Below, piece by piece: positions 11,929 to 21,652 of a DNA stretch of 64,000 nt. A model generated the notes under the pieces. The model saw nothing but the letters and a program-made list of their open reading frames with translations, did no database searches and was not told the DNA's origin. How positions within the stretch are numbered: the stretch's first letter is position 1; the number at the start of each line of letters is the position of its first letter. Position numbers and translations under genes: made by a program. The stretch comes from Biscogniauxia marginata (taxonomy: Eukaryota; Ascomycota; Sordariomycetes; Xylariales; Xylariaceae), in contig MU404087.1 of the NCBI GenBank assembly GCA_022695795.1, positions 186,001-250,000 of the forward strand. The letters are read 5' to 3'.

Positions 11929-11955
11929 GGGGTTGGGGTTAGGGGTAGGGTTAGG
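11929..11955 (+). repeat. Telomere-like TTAGGG-type tract
   Basis: About four degenerate units of the fungal telomere repeat (GGGGTT, GGGGTTA, GGGGTA, GGGTTA, GG) lie in the SLA2–MAT interval. Flanking sequence is unique, so this is interstitial, not a chromosome end. Confidence 0.7.
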
Positions 11956-13413
11956 ACTTTGTTTATCATTGTGCTCGGCGTTGAGGTGCGAATTGCGATA
12001 TTCCTGTTGCAAGGTCCGGGCATTTCAGGGCAGCGATATGGGCGCTCTGCCTCCGCCTCCCAACTTGAGCGTATAAAATTCCGGGAGTGCCCATCACCCC
12101 TTTCGCGCCGGAATATCTATGTCAAGTTCACCCAAGACTAGAACGACGAGTAGAGGATCTTGCTGGTGAAAGACACAAGATATGGCGGGAGCACGGAATA
12201 CAACATCGGGACCGTGCTGCCACGACGCCTGTCGTCGAAACAACTACACTTGGAGCCGCAAGCGGCTCGCTGTATTCTGCAATGCTGAACTACGCCATCG
12301 CCCCCGCTGGCCAAGGGCCCGATGTAGGTGTGAAATGTGAGAGACTGGAGAATAGCCCGCGTGCCCCTGTACTGGCTTTGCTCTCCCTGCTGGTGAACTT
12401 CTCTAGGAGCCGATACGTAGACCTCCCGCTGCCGCTCGAAGTGCTAGTTCAACAGTGAGCGCTCTGCTGACTCCTTCGCAAAGCTAGCCAAGGCTGTTCA
12501 CCTGATACTCATTGAGCGGAGCTGGGATATTTGAGGCCTTGCGTCACGGTAGCGGTGGAGGCTGGGCCTTGCTGTCCCTGTCACTTGTAGTGTCCAGAGG
12601 AGGCCATGTTTTTGGACCTTAGTCGATTGCTAGAACGGGTCATCCCAGCCTCGTCACTCTGAACGAGATGGCTCCAATACGAGTATCGTTGTTCCAGTAG
12701 CGCATCGTCCGCCACGAAAACTACGAAGGCTCTAGAGGGGAGAGGATAAGAGGAGTAGTCTTAGGGTCTCTGCCTCGCTGCTGTGGTCAAGCAGTTTGCC
12801 CCTGTCCTTGGTTGTCACGTTACCGCTAGAAAAGAGGTGATGTGTGTCTAATTCGAGGACGTGGTTTGCTGCTTGAGCCTACTTGAGATGACTCATCGAC
12901 TCGGCTCGTTCGTGTCCTTGATTTCAGACTCGGCCAATGGCGAGGAATCAGCATACCTCTAGGTGTTCCAACCTGCCCATAGCTACTCTCTTATCATAGC
13001 CAGAAGCACAGATCAGCATACCCTTTCGACACCGATTCGTTCTCGTCTCAGATCTTGTGCTGTAGATAGTGGTCTAGACAACGCTAGTGTAGTTCCTCTA
13101 CGGTTAGTAGCTGATATGAACAAGCTTATATCCACCCATATCGCAGAAGCTCTTTGTCACAGAGAGATGGTATCTCTATCGTGACCCACTTCGTCATGGC
13201 GCACATGATGCTAGAGACTACGGAAACTACTAATCTATCTTATCTCTCTCGCCAACGAGGATCGCGATACGATACCACTCGCCTTTGTTCGCAACATTGA
13301 TTCAGCAAGTCACTATCACCACAGCTCGACCGATAGAGACACCCGTTTATGTGGTCCCTTTCGCTGGGGGCCCACTTCCTGAGTCCATATTCTATGAGTT
13401 TCTAAGGGAGAGT

Positions 13414-13496
13414 AGGGACCCACTGGAACAATAAAAAACCTATGAGGACAATAGAGGACCCGCCCTGGAAGAATAGGGGACCCACTAGGACAATAA
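13414..13496. repeat. Degenerate tandem GGACCC…ACAATA repeat
   Basis: Three diverged units share GGGACCCACT or GGACCCGCCC followed by GGAACAATA, GGAAGAATA or GGACAATA, spaced about 20–35 bases apart. No coding function is apparent. Confidence 0.55.
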
Positions 13497-13889
13497 GAAG
13501 GCTCGCTTTCTATTGTTCTCGCGTCAATAGAATAGTACCCCAAGCAAACAGGTACGTACTCGAGGTCTCGACGGAAGTACCTTTTGGTAAACCACTACCG
13601 GACCCGGTACTGACGGGGCTCTAGCAAGATCGCAGCTCCGGGCTTGGGGATAGTAGCGTCTATGTACATGAAATATCGCTTTACTGCATATGTTCCCCAC
13701 AATAAAACCCTGCTTGTAGAATCCACCTTCTCCAGCATTGTGCCGACACAAGGGAGTCCCCTGTCCGTTTTTGGGATCACCAACCGGCTCATCCACCAGC
13801 TCATCTACAATGAATCTTCATGATCTAATATCACCCCAGATTACATTGAATAGATGATGAAGCTTTTCTCACCACATATATAGATCCCT

Positions 13890-13970
13890 TTTCTTCCCCA
13901 TCTTCATCATATTCATCATCTTCATCTTTTTCATTTATTTCATCTTCATCTCCATCTCATCTCATCCCCC
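13890..13970. repeat. TTCATC-rich low-complexity tract
   Basis: Imperfect repeats of TTCATC, CATCAT and TCATCTC over about 80 bases. It reads as simple-sequence DNA, not a gene. Confidence 0.7.
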
Positions 13971-15614
13971 TGGCCATATAAGTCACGTGAGTTCAACAAC
14001 TACCTATGATAATGGATAGGTACACTAACCAAACTCACAGATATTGACTACTAACCATGGCTAACGGGCACTCATTATAAGACCCTCTAAGAGAGACTCC
14101 ATCATTATATGATGGCAAGCTGTCATCTCCAAGACCCGGTCTTGCAGTCTGCCTTCAACGCCAGGAGAACATGACGTTGGATTAAACTTCTCTTGGCACC
14201 ACTGACCAACCCGTGCAGGTCACCGTCTATGTATCCAAGTCGAAGACTACCATCCGCATCGTCGATGGATCGAGGTAGGTCCAGGAGAAGAGATATAGGG
14301 ACTGAGACGACTAAGGTGAGATCGATACGAAGGAGGAGGCTGGACCTTGTTACGAAACCAGTCTATCCTAGGGTCAACAGAGAGGATGTCGATGGAGTGT
14401 GATGGCCCCCCTTTACGAGCGTTCCTATGTTTCCCTCTCGAACCCTATCAGTTCACTCAAACAGCTTGACATTTATATATCTATCTGCCTCCCATACTCG
14501 AGTTCGAATATTACCCCTGAGAGGTCGGCCATCTCGATTCATTCCTTCGTCTGTTGGCATCCCCTTTTGGTATGCATGTGGTTGGTTGCAAGGAGATTCT
14601 ATGTCACACGGGTGTGATCATAGTAGGTGGACAAGGGCTTGGTACTTATCAAGTACTGGTATAAGAAGCCGTTGGGAGGTATCTGAAGTGTTGTTGTGTA
14701 ACTTTACTCCTTGAGATTAGTCTAGCCTTTGCTATATCTATCGAAGTTGTGTGTTTATATCACCTGAATTCAACCACATGGTTTAGCTCTTAATTTTCTT
14801 TCAAAATTCTTAAGGGTGTTCTTGATTGCTGTTGTTTTGCGTTTCCTCCTCTCGAGGGGTACGATGATACTATTTATTGCCAGAATCATGCCTTGGTAAG
14901 TAAGTTCATTATAATGAATCTCCTATTCCTCATATACATATATGGAAGACTAATTAGTTCTTAGTTGTTTAAGTATAAGCTTCGAAGTCCCCCATACGAA
15001 TTCTACGAGCTGGTCGAAACGGAGAGCGAATACAACTATATTATACTCTCTATATATAACAACAATGCTTAAGAACCAAACTATCTTATTCCAACTATTC
15101 TATTTCAACTATCTTATTCTATTATCGACAAACCTATCGAGTCATAGCAACTCTATGATACACTAGTTATACGTCGGGTTATGATCGAATCTTGTTACAA
15201 GCCCCTAGGCATATTCCAATACGATGTCGTCGCTCGAGGAGGCTATAATCATAATCTTCGCCCGAAAAAGGACAATACTATGGTCACCCTTGATGCTCAC
15301 AGTCAGGACCGGGTTGACATATGAGCCATGGGGTCCTGGCGGTGAATGCTTTGAGGTGGTTAACTGAATATTCTCGGTGGGATAGCGCGGCAGAATGGCT
15401 GGCCTGGCAACGATGCAAAAAAGGGGGCTCAGCGAACATCGTCGTGCCCCCTAATGAGATCCTTTGCTAACTTGGCAGGTAGCCAGGCCCGGGAGTTGGC
15501 AACAGAAAGGTACATCTTCCAAAAGTTGCGGCTGGTGGGTGAATGAAATGTCGGAACCGCCGCTAGAGAGCATCACGAACCCACTTCTCTGCCAACTCCT
15601 CCTCACCCCAAATC

Positions 15615-15622
15615 TATATAAG
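15615..15622 (+). promoter_or_regulatory. Probable TATA box of MAT1-2-1
   Basis: TATATAAG about 360 bases before the MAT1-2-1 start codon, followed by a C/T-rich stretch (about 15640–15800) of the kind that often surrounds transcription starts of filamentous-fungal genes. Inference from position and motif only. Confidence 0.45.
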
Positions 15623-15979
15623 GGTATGGTCCCTTCCCACTTTCATCCTGTTTTTCCCTCCTCTCTTCTCTCACCCACAACTACAGCGAGAACGAAAAGA
15701 CACTCTACACTGAGAAAAAATCTTCCCTCTTTTTTCTCACCCACACAACAACTTCAACCTCTCGATCGTGCACCTTTCGCACCCTCTCTCTACCTTCACA
15801 ATTTTCCATCGCATCTCTCCTGCTTGCATTCACTGCAAAAGCCCTGCGATTGATCTTTGTGTACCCATTCCTCTTGATCGACGTTAGTTGTTGGTCATAT
15901 CTCTTTCGTTCTTTTGCCGCTGTAGTCGAGCACACAACTCCTCACTTCAACCACATTTTTATCCCGACAGCTTGACACC

Positions 15980-18900
15980 ATGCCTTTCAACATGCCTCAA
16001 GTCAACCCCAACTTCCAGAATGCCCAGGTCGCCGGTGCTGCTGTTCAGCAGCCTGCCGCCCCCGATTTCACCAGATACATCGATATCTGGGAGAATCTCA
16101 AGATGCAGATCAATGACTTGAACCAGAACAAAGTCATCGCGATCAGCATGGCATCCTTCTGCAGCTGGGATCCTGTCGGAAAAGGCCTCATCGACGCATA
16201 CGCCCAGTAAGTTCCTTTCCTTTCATCTCTTGTCAGCTTTCTATCACACGTTGGCTCTCATGTTACCCCACGCACGAACCATATCGTCGAACTCTCACCA
16301 TCTCTAATGAATGCTTTCCTAACCCTTTGATCCTCAGGAGAACCCTCGGCAATGATGTCGTCTACGCTTTCGACGAGGGTCAACCCAACATCATCTTCCT
16401 CGGCACCCCGCAAGACTTCCAGGTGATGGGGTTCGGACTGCGCTTCACCCCAGGACAGCTTCCGACACTAGTCAGACAACTGCCATCACCTGCCGGCTCT
16501 GAGGGCCAGAAAACCATCCAACAGATGGCCGCTCGGGTTGCCCCCCGGCCTCTGGCTCCTCAGGCCGGAAATGGGAAGGGGAAGCGGAAGCGAAAGGCCC
16601 CCACCGAGAAGAAGCCTTCGTCGAAGCGTAGAAAGGTTTCCCAGTCGGAGCCGGCGCCTGAGGATTAGGAGTCTCAAGGTGCCGTGGTATCTGCGGACGG
16701 AAACGAGCCGCCAAAGCAGAAGAAGGGCAAGAAGGTTGTCGGACGCGCCCCGAACAAGTTCATCTTGTTCCGCAACTTCATGTACTGGAAGCTGCAGAAT
16801 GTGTCGAAGACCCTGCCGTCGAAGGCTTTCTGTAAGCGAATACTAACCCTTCCCAAATTTTGTCCCTCTCCCCACTTCTTCCTTCGATATTCATACACTA
16901 TCGTGATGATTTTGCTAACAATATATAGCGCCGATAGTCGGGGAGGTGTGGAAAGCCATGGGGGTTAAGGGGCAACAACCCTTCTTAGATCTTCAGACCG
17001 TGCTGGATCGTGAGCACAAGGCTCGGTTCCCTGGCTATGGGTACACGCCAGGAAGTAATGAACACCTCCAAGCGCTCGTGAAGGCGGAAGTTGCTCGTTA
17101 CAATATTGAGAAGAATGCTGTCGCGGGCGGCTCTCAGTTTGCCCAGAACAACGAGGTCGTGCTCACGGATGACGCTTACCAGTTCGATATCACCGGGCAC
17201 AACTTCTTACTTCCCGGCATGGAGGGTGTCGCAGCGGGAGAAGCCTCCGGCTCTTCAAGTCAAGCCCATGACTCGCCTAGGGAGGGTTCTGAAGAGTACT
17301 TCCTTGAGATCCTGAAGACCAGATACGAGGAATACCAGTTGTATTCCCACGAGGAGACACTGAAGATCCAGGTGGTGGACGCGGTCCAGATGGCCGAAGT
17401 CTTCAACAAGGCCCGACCCGAAGGCGCAGCGGAGGTCATGCCCAACATGTTGACCGGCGACAGAGATTTGGGTGACGATGTGGATATGGCTAACGATGGT
17501 GACCAAGATGCGGACCATGACATGGAAGGTCTGGACGCTCCAGCGATGAACAACGAGCAAGGGCAGGCTGCAGGAAGCCCAGCTGTCCCGGCCAATTGGA
17601 CCCAGCTGCCTATGCCACAGACATCACCACAGCTCACCATGCCGGCCCAGTCACAACAGCTGCTTGCGCCGGTCCAATCACCACCACGGCTGTCACAGGA
17701 GGTACCTGAGTTCAATCATCCGCCGGAGTCAACTGTGGTGCCTGAGTTAGATCCTATCCCCGACTCGGCTGCGATGCCTGGACTGGATCCTCTGCCGGAG
17801 TCGGCCACGATGCCTCTGGAGCAAGATTTTTCTTCATATCTTGCGCAACAGCCAGACTGTCCCTTAGAGCCCATGTCAGACTTTGACCTCGACACGTTCC
17901 TCGCCGGACTGTCTGGAACTCCAGCGGCTCAAGCGCCCGGGGACCAAACCATTGTGGGAAGCCCAGCTGTCCCGGTAGAGGCACCACAGCTGACCATACC
18001 AGAACAGTCACCACAACTGACCATGCCAGACCAGTCGCCGCAGATGTCCCCAGAAGTATCCCATGAGAGCCAGTCCGACTTCATGGACACGCTCTTCGAC
18101 TTCAACGCGGCTGGCTCAAGCATGGATGAAGTCTCCGAGCCTAGCCCCCCCGTTGCATCTCCTGCCCCGCCTCCACATCCTGTAGCCCAAGCTCCCGTGG
18201 CTACACCGCTGGTAGATACACTTCCCACTGCCGCACCTCCTGTGGTTCGAGCTCCCATGGCTGAATCCCCTGCGGCTATGCCTCCCGTGGTAGAGAATCA
18301 AGTAGCCACACCTCCTACGACTACATCTCCTGCGGCTGCATCTCCTGTGGCTACGCCCATTGCGACGGTACCTCCTACCTATTCACCTCCCGTGGCTATG
18401 CCTCAGTGCCCCGCGGCTGCACCTCCTGTACCCCACGCATCGCCACCTCCCTCATCGCCACCTCCCACGGCCTCTAGCGAGACCTCCTCTGAGGATCCCG
18501 ATGTCATGAACCTAGAGGACGATGACGACACATCCCTCTTCGATGGCTCCGTCGGTAGTCTGGAAGAGGACGACCTCAACATCGAGGAGCAGGTGGAGGA
18601 TGGCGACGCCGAAGTCGAGGCGGATCGGCCTGCAGAGCAAACACCCCTCGATGAGGACGAGCAGGACTCCGACATCGACATAGATGATCTGGAGGCCGCG
18701 CTGAACGAGGAAGCCGAGGCCGAGAAACTCGCAGAGCAGGAGCGTGCCGCTGAACAAGCCCAGGGCGACAGCGAGCCTCAGCCGGAACTCACAAAGGAGG
18801 AGAAGGCTGAGCAGGCTAGGCTGACTAGAAACCGGAAGCAGCGGGAGTACAGAAAAAACAAGAAGGAGAAGGAGGCCAAAGAAGCCCTGGAGAAGAAGAG

Positions 18901-19132
18901 GAAGCTCGAGGAGGATCAGCAACGCGAGGCCGAGCTAGCCCGACAGAGGAAAGAGCAAGAGGACCTCGCCATCCATGGTCAAGTGCAGTCGGCCCTAGAG
19001 CAGGGACATGCCAGCAAAGATGCCGTGAGAGAGTGGCTAGTAACCGGCCGGATCACGGGGGACCAAGTCGAGGCGCTGGGGTACAGCCACCGAGACGACG
19101 ACGACGAGTCCGTGATCTCGGTCGAGGACTAG
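15980..19132 (+). CDS. MAT1-2-1: MAT1-2-1 mating-type HMG-box protein, with in-frame TAG
   Basis: Homologue of the HMG-domain transcription factor that defines the MAT1-2 idiomorph (Neurospora mat a-1 family) and controls mating identity and sexual development. Exons 15980–16206, 16338–16831 and 16929–19132 make 974 codons plus stop. Residues about 25–105 resemble the region before the HMG box in the family (NKVIAISMASF, then IIFLGTPQDF). The HMG box covers about residues 211–285 (GRAPNKFILFRNFMYWKL; FPGYGYTPGSNE), with an intron inside Ser241 at the conserved family position (branch TGCTAAC). A Lys/Arg-rich nuclear-localisation-like segment lies near 155–175. An in-frame TAG occurs at codon 186 (16666–16668), between this segment and the HMG box. 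After the box come an acidic part, a long Pro-rich part with repeated modules, an Asp/Glu-rich part, and a basic coiled coil with acidic end. Broken gene or unrecognised intron: unresolved. SLA2 and APN2 on either side secure the locus identity. Confidence 0.82.
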
Positions 19133-19152
19133 AATGGCAAATACCATTCTAG
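19129..19152. repeat. Perfect 9-bp hairpin over the MAT1-2-1 stop codon
   Basis: CTAGAATGG (19129–19137) and CCATTCTAG (19144–19152) are perfect reverse complements around a six-base loop. The TAG stop of MAT1-2-1 (19130–19132) lies inside the left arm. Confidence 0.85.
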
Positions 19153-19300
19153 ATCTACCACCCTCTGCTCGGCACACGCAGCTTCCCTCGCTGGCAGAAG
19201 AGGAAAGAAGTCGAGGGTCTACCTCGCACGCCTTCGCGGTTGTTGTCCACCACATATACCTTCCACGACACACCGGCGAACATACCCATCCACACCTGGC

Positions 19301-19765
19301 GATCACCATGATCCTCCGTCTTGAAGACGTTCTTCTTTTCCGACCACCACACACTTCTCTCTCCACCTCCGCCTTATATACCCAACCACAAATACACAAG
19401 ACTTTGTTGTCGACAAGAGCACATTGATGGCTCTCTCTCATTTGGGACATGCAAACATCCCAGTGATCACAATGATCACAGCGATCACCCGTCTACAGGG
19501 CGATCCTTTTTAACCCACTGTCAGACATGTTCCTGTACCTCCGGTTCTGCCGCGAGAGATGCTTCCTGTCGACGAGAACCCATAGATGGTTCTGTGTCTG
19601 ATACCTATACACATACTTCTGATCATCATCATGATCACCCGTCCATGAGACGATGTTTTTTTTCTCTTGACTGTCAATCATCATATCTGTCGAGTTCCAC
19701 TTTGTTGATCGCACACGCGACTTCACACGCCGATAAGAGCACATCGATAGCTCTCGGCCACCTAC
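19301..19765. repeat. Three-copy degenerate tandem repeat (150–180 bp)
   Basis: Units begin near 19301, 19483 and 19633 with GATCACC/GATCACAG followed by CCGTCY…GACG or GGCG and a T-rich run. Each later contains a small palindromic core: GAGCACATTGATGGCTCTC, GAACCCATAGATGGTTCTG and GAGCACATCGATAGCTCTC near 19415, 19573 and 19738. Copies are diverged, so the duplication is old. Confidence 0.65.
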
Positions 19766-19930
19766 CACATCTATGGGGCAGAAGCCTCCTCAGCATGGAA
19801 TTATCAGCCAAGCCAGCATATCAATTTCATGCCAGCACTTCAGCGTGTGCCGGCGCTCCGGTGCAAAACAACCATCATACCATTCTTCGCCTTCTGCGAA
19901 AAGGAAGTGCACCTACTCCTCAAAAAACAA

Positions 19931-19966
19931 ATCAACCATCAACCATCAACCATCAACCATCATCAT
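19931..19966. repeat. (ATCAACC)n minisatellite
   Basis: Four exact 7-base units followed by ATCATCAT, inside the repeat-rich MAT flank. Confidence 0.9.
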
Positions 19967-20045
19967 TTCTTTCTCCCGAATCTATTGCGGAAGTCACTGG
20001 AGAGACTGTAGCAATTGGCGATTTGGGAACGACGTTGTATGACCA

Positions 20046-20680
20046 CGTTTATGATATACTATGATGTCTGTACATTATTTCCACCACACAGATTTGCGGC
20101 ACGACCACTCATCATCCATCAATTGGGATGAATTTAATATTTGGTCCTTCGGAGTTGGTTTTCAACTGCATTTTCCCTGGGCATCGATTCGATCTCGATA
20201 TGTTCCCCCAGCACACACACATACAAAACAAAAACCACCAAAAACCCACCAAAAAAAAACCCCTTGTCTTTTCTTCATGTTAGACAAAGCTGGCGGAACT
20301 GATCGACTGAATGATACCCAGAGGTTGTTGTTTATATAAGAGAAACGACATTTACGAGTTTATGATATGACCATGTACGACACTGTACGTTATTTTCCAC
20401 GACCAAAAAGAGTTGCGGCGTGAACATCCATCGTCATGATCAGATGGAAGTTTATTCTTCAGTCTGATTTTTATCTGATAATCTTCTCGGCTTCGATCCG
20501 ATCTTGCTCCGACAAAAAAATCACCACCGACGGCGCCGCTGCCACTGCCACCACGGCTACCGCCGCCGCCGCTACCACTACCACTACCACCACAAAAGAC
20601 AAACTACCATGTCTTTATACAGCTGCTATAAAGCCGGAGGAATCAATCGATCCATGATAATATACGGAAGTTATAATTGT
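20046..20680. repeat. Two-copy degenerate direct duplication (~310 bp units)
   Basis: The units 20046–20340 and 20357–20680 share blocks in the same order: TTTATGATATR, then GTACRTTATTT(T)CCAC, then TTGCGGC, CATCC-rich text, TTCGATYCGATCT, an A/C-rich run with AAAAACC or ACCACC, CATGTY, and AARGCYGG…GGAA…ATCGA. The second copy carries an expanded CCGCCG/CCACTA tract (20525–20595). Confidence 0.6.
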
Positions 20681-21652
20681 CCTTTAATCTCCTTTTCGCA
20701 TTTGCGACTAGGTTGGCCAAATTTGCGGCACCTACCTACCACACGATGATACCCCCATCCAAACAAATGATACCCCTTTGAATTTACCAGCATCGGCGTT
20801 GGGGATGAGATCACTCTCTCGATCTTGAAAATCGAGAATTCACAACAACACTGGGTTCATTAATGCTTTGTTCCCCACACAACCAAGAAAATTCCAACTT
20901 GGTATTTTTGGTATTTCACAATGAGGAGGAGGGACATGAAGAGTACTCTTGGGCCTGGGCATTTAAACCCGGATGATTATGATGGACCACGAGCTAAGGA
21001 GAGAATATGAGAGAGATAATATATCACGAGGGGACGATAATCGAGGAGGCTTGACAATTATTATATTATAATATTAATTCTCCCAGGATGATAGTTTGTG
21101 GTCAATCAATTTGCTTTTCGAAGCACTTGTGCTTTGTCTTCTTCTGTTACGATGATCGCCTGTGATATATCAAGTTGCTTAAAAACTAACGAATTCTCTC
21201 TTTCCGGCTAGGGCTTAAGATATCTCATCTTGCATATCATTATCAAATATTGGTATGGCAAGATGTTCGTCCACGCTATGAAATGGCGGTTCTATAGTCC
21301 AAAGTCACAAGAACAGATGATCCTTGAAACAAATAATACTGAAACACACTCAAAGCTCATAATTCAATTGCTAGGTTTATCTGAGCTAAGTCGGCGTCCC
21401 TATAACCACATAGCTCGCTCCCAGCTGGGGTATATCTATCTAACGTCGTTCTCCGTAGGTTTATCAAGCCACCCCCTTTTTATGTTTAGGTGTGGCTGAA
21501 AGCCTCGCCATCAAGCCTCACAACTATATCCCCGCCAGCACTGGGTATCTTCGTGATTCCGCTTGCTCGCGCGAAGAATAAAGCCAGATGTAATAGGGGG
21601 TTTGGATATAGCCTCAAAGACAGATTATCCTTGGCCACCACCGTATGCTCTC

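Larger units (their letters stand above)
10040..15979. other. SLA2-side MAT flank, no gene supported
   Basis: A 5.9-kb interval between SLA2 and the HMG gene. I found no alpha-box, HMG or other mating-type coding sequence. The SLA2 3′ region is followed by an AT-rich block (about 10620–11150), a poly-C and pyrimidine-rich stretch (11330–11700), a telomere-like tract (11929–11955), a degenerate GGACCC-type repeat (13414–13496), a TTCATC-rich tract (13890–13970), and an AT-rich part with short repeats of CAACTAT/CTTATTC (15080–15130). Frames such as 11764–12012 (−), 12087–12458 (+) and 13524–13796 (−) lack any recognisable domain. The last 400 bases are the probable MAT1-2-1 promoter and leader. 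Confidence 0.6.
19133..21652. other. APN2-side MAT flank, repeat-rich, no gene supported
   Basis: A 2.5-kb interval between MAT1-2-1 and the APN2 stop codon. The first 1.55 kb is built of old tandem duplications (listed separately) with CAACCAT and CCACTA simple repeats. The remainder (20700–21650) is AT-rich unique DNA. Several frames of 60–250 codons exist (for example 19321–20064, +), but they follow the degenerate repeats and show no domain or codon bias. Confidence 0.6.

Noticed and set aside
11929..11955. A chromosome end
   Set aside because: Only a few degenerate telomere units with unique sequence and genes on both sides.
13524..13804. Possible transposon polyprotein fragment on the minus strand
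   Set aside because: Two overlapping frames are open but neither shows a reverse-transcriptase, integrase or other catalytic motif, and no terminal repeats were found.
16636..16668. A 33-base intron (GTTTCC…GATTAG) that would remove the MAT1-2-1 stop codon
   Set aside because: It keeps the frame but is shorter than any intron I would accept in this group and has no room for a branch site.
18790..18960. Calling the MAT1-2-1 C-terminal helix a true bZIP domain
   Set aside because: The Asn and Arg spacing of the bZIP basic signature is not kept and a clear leucine zipper is missing; reported only as bZIP-like.
19321..20064. A 247-codon frame downstream of MAT1-2-1 as a second mating-type gene
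   Set aside because: It runs through the degenerate tandem repeats, with His/Ser/Thr-rich content that mirrors the repeat units; no HMG or other domain.
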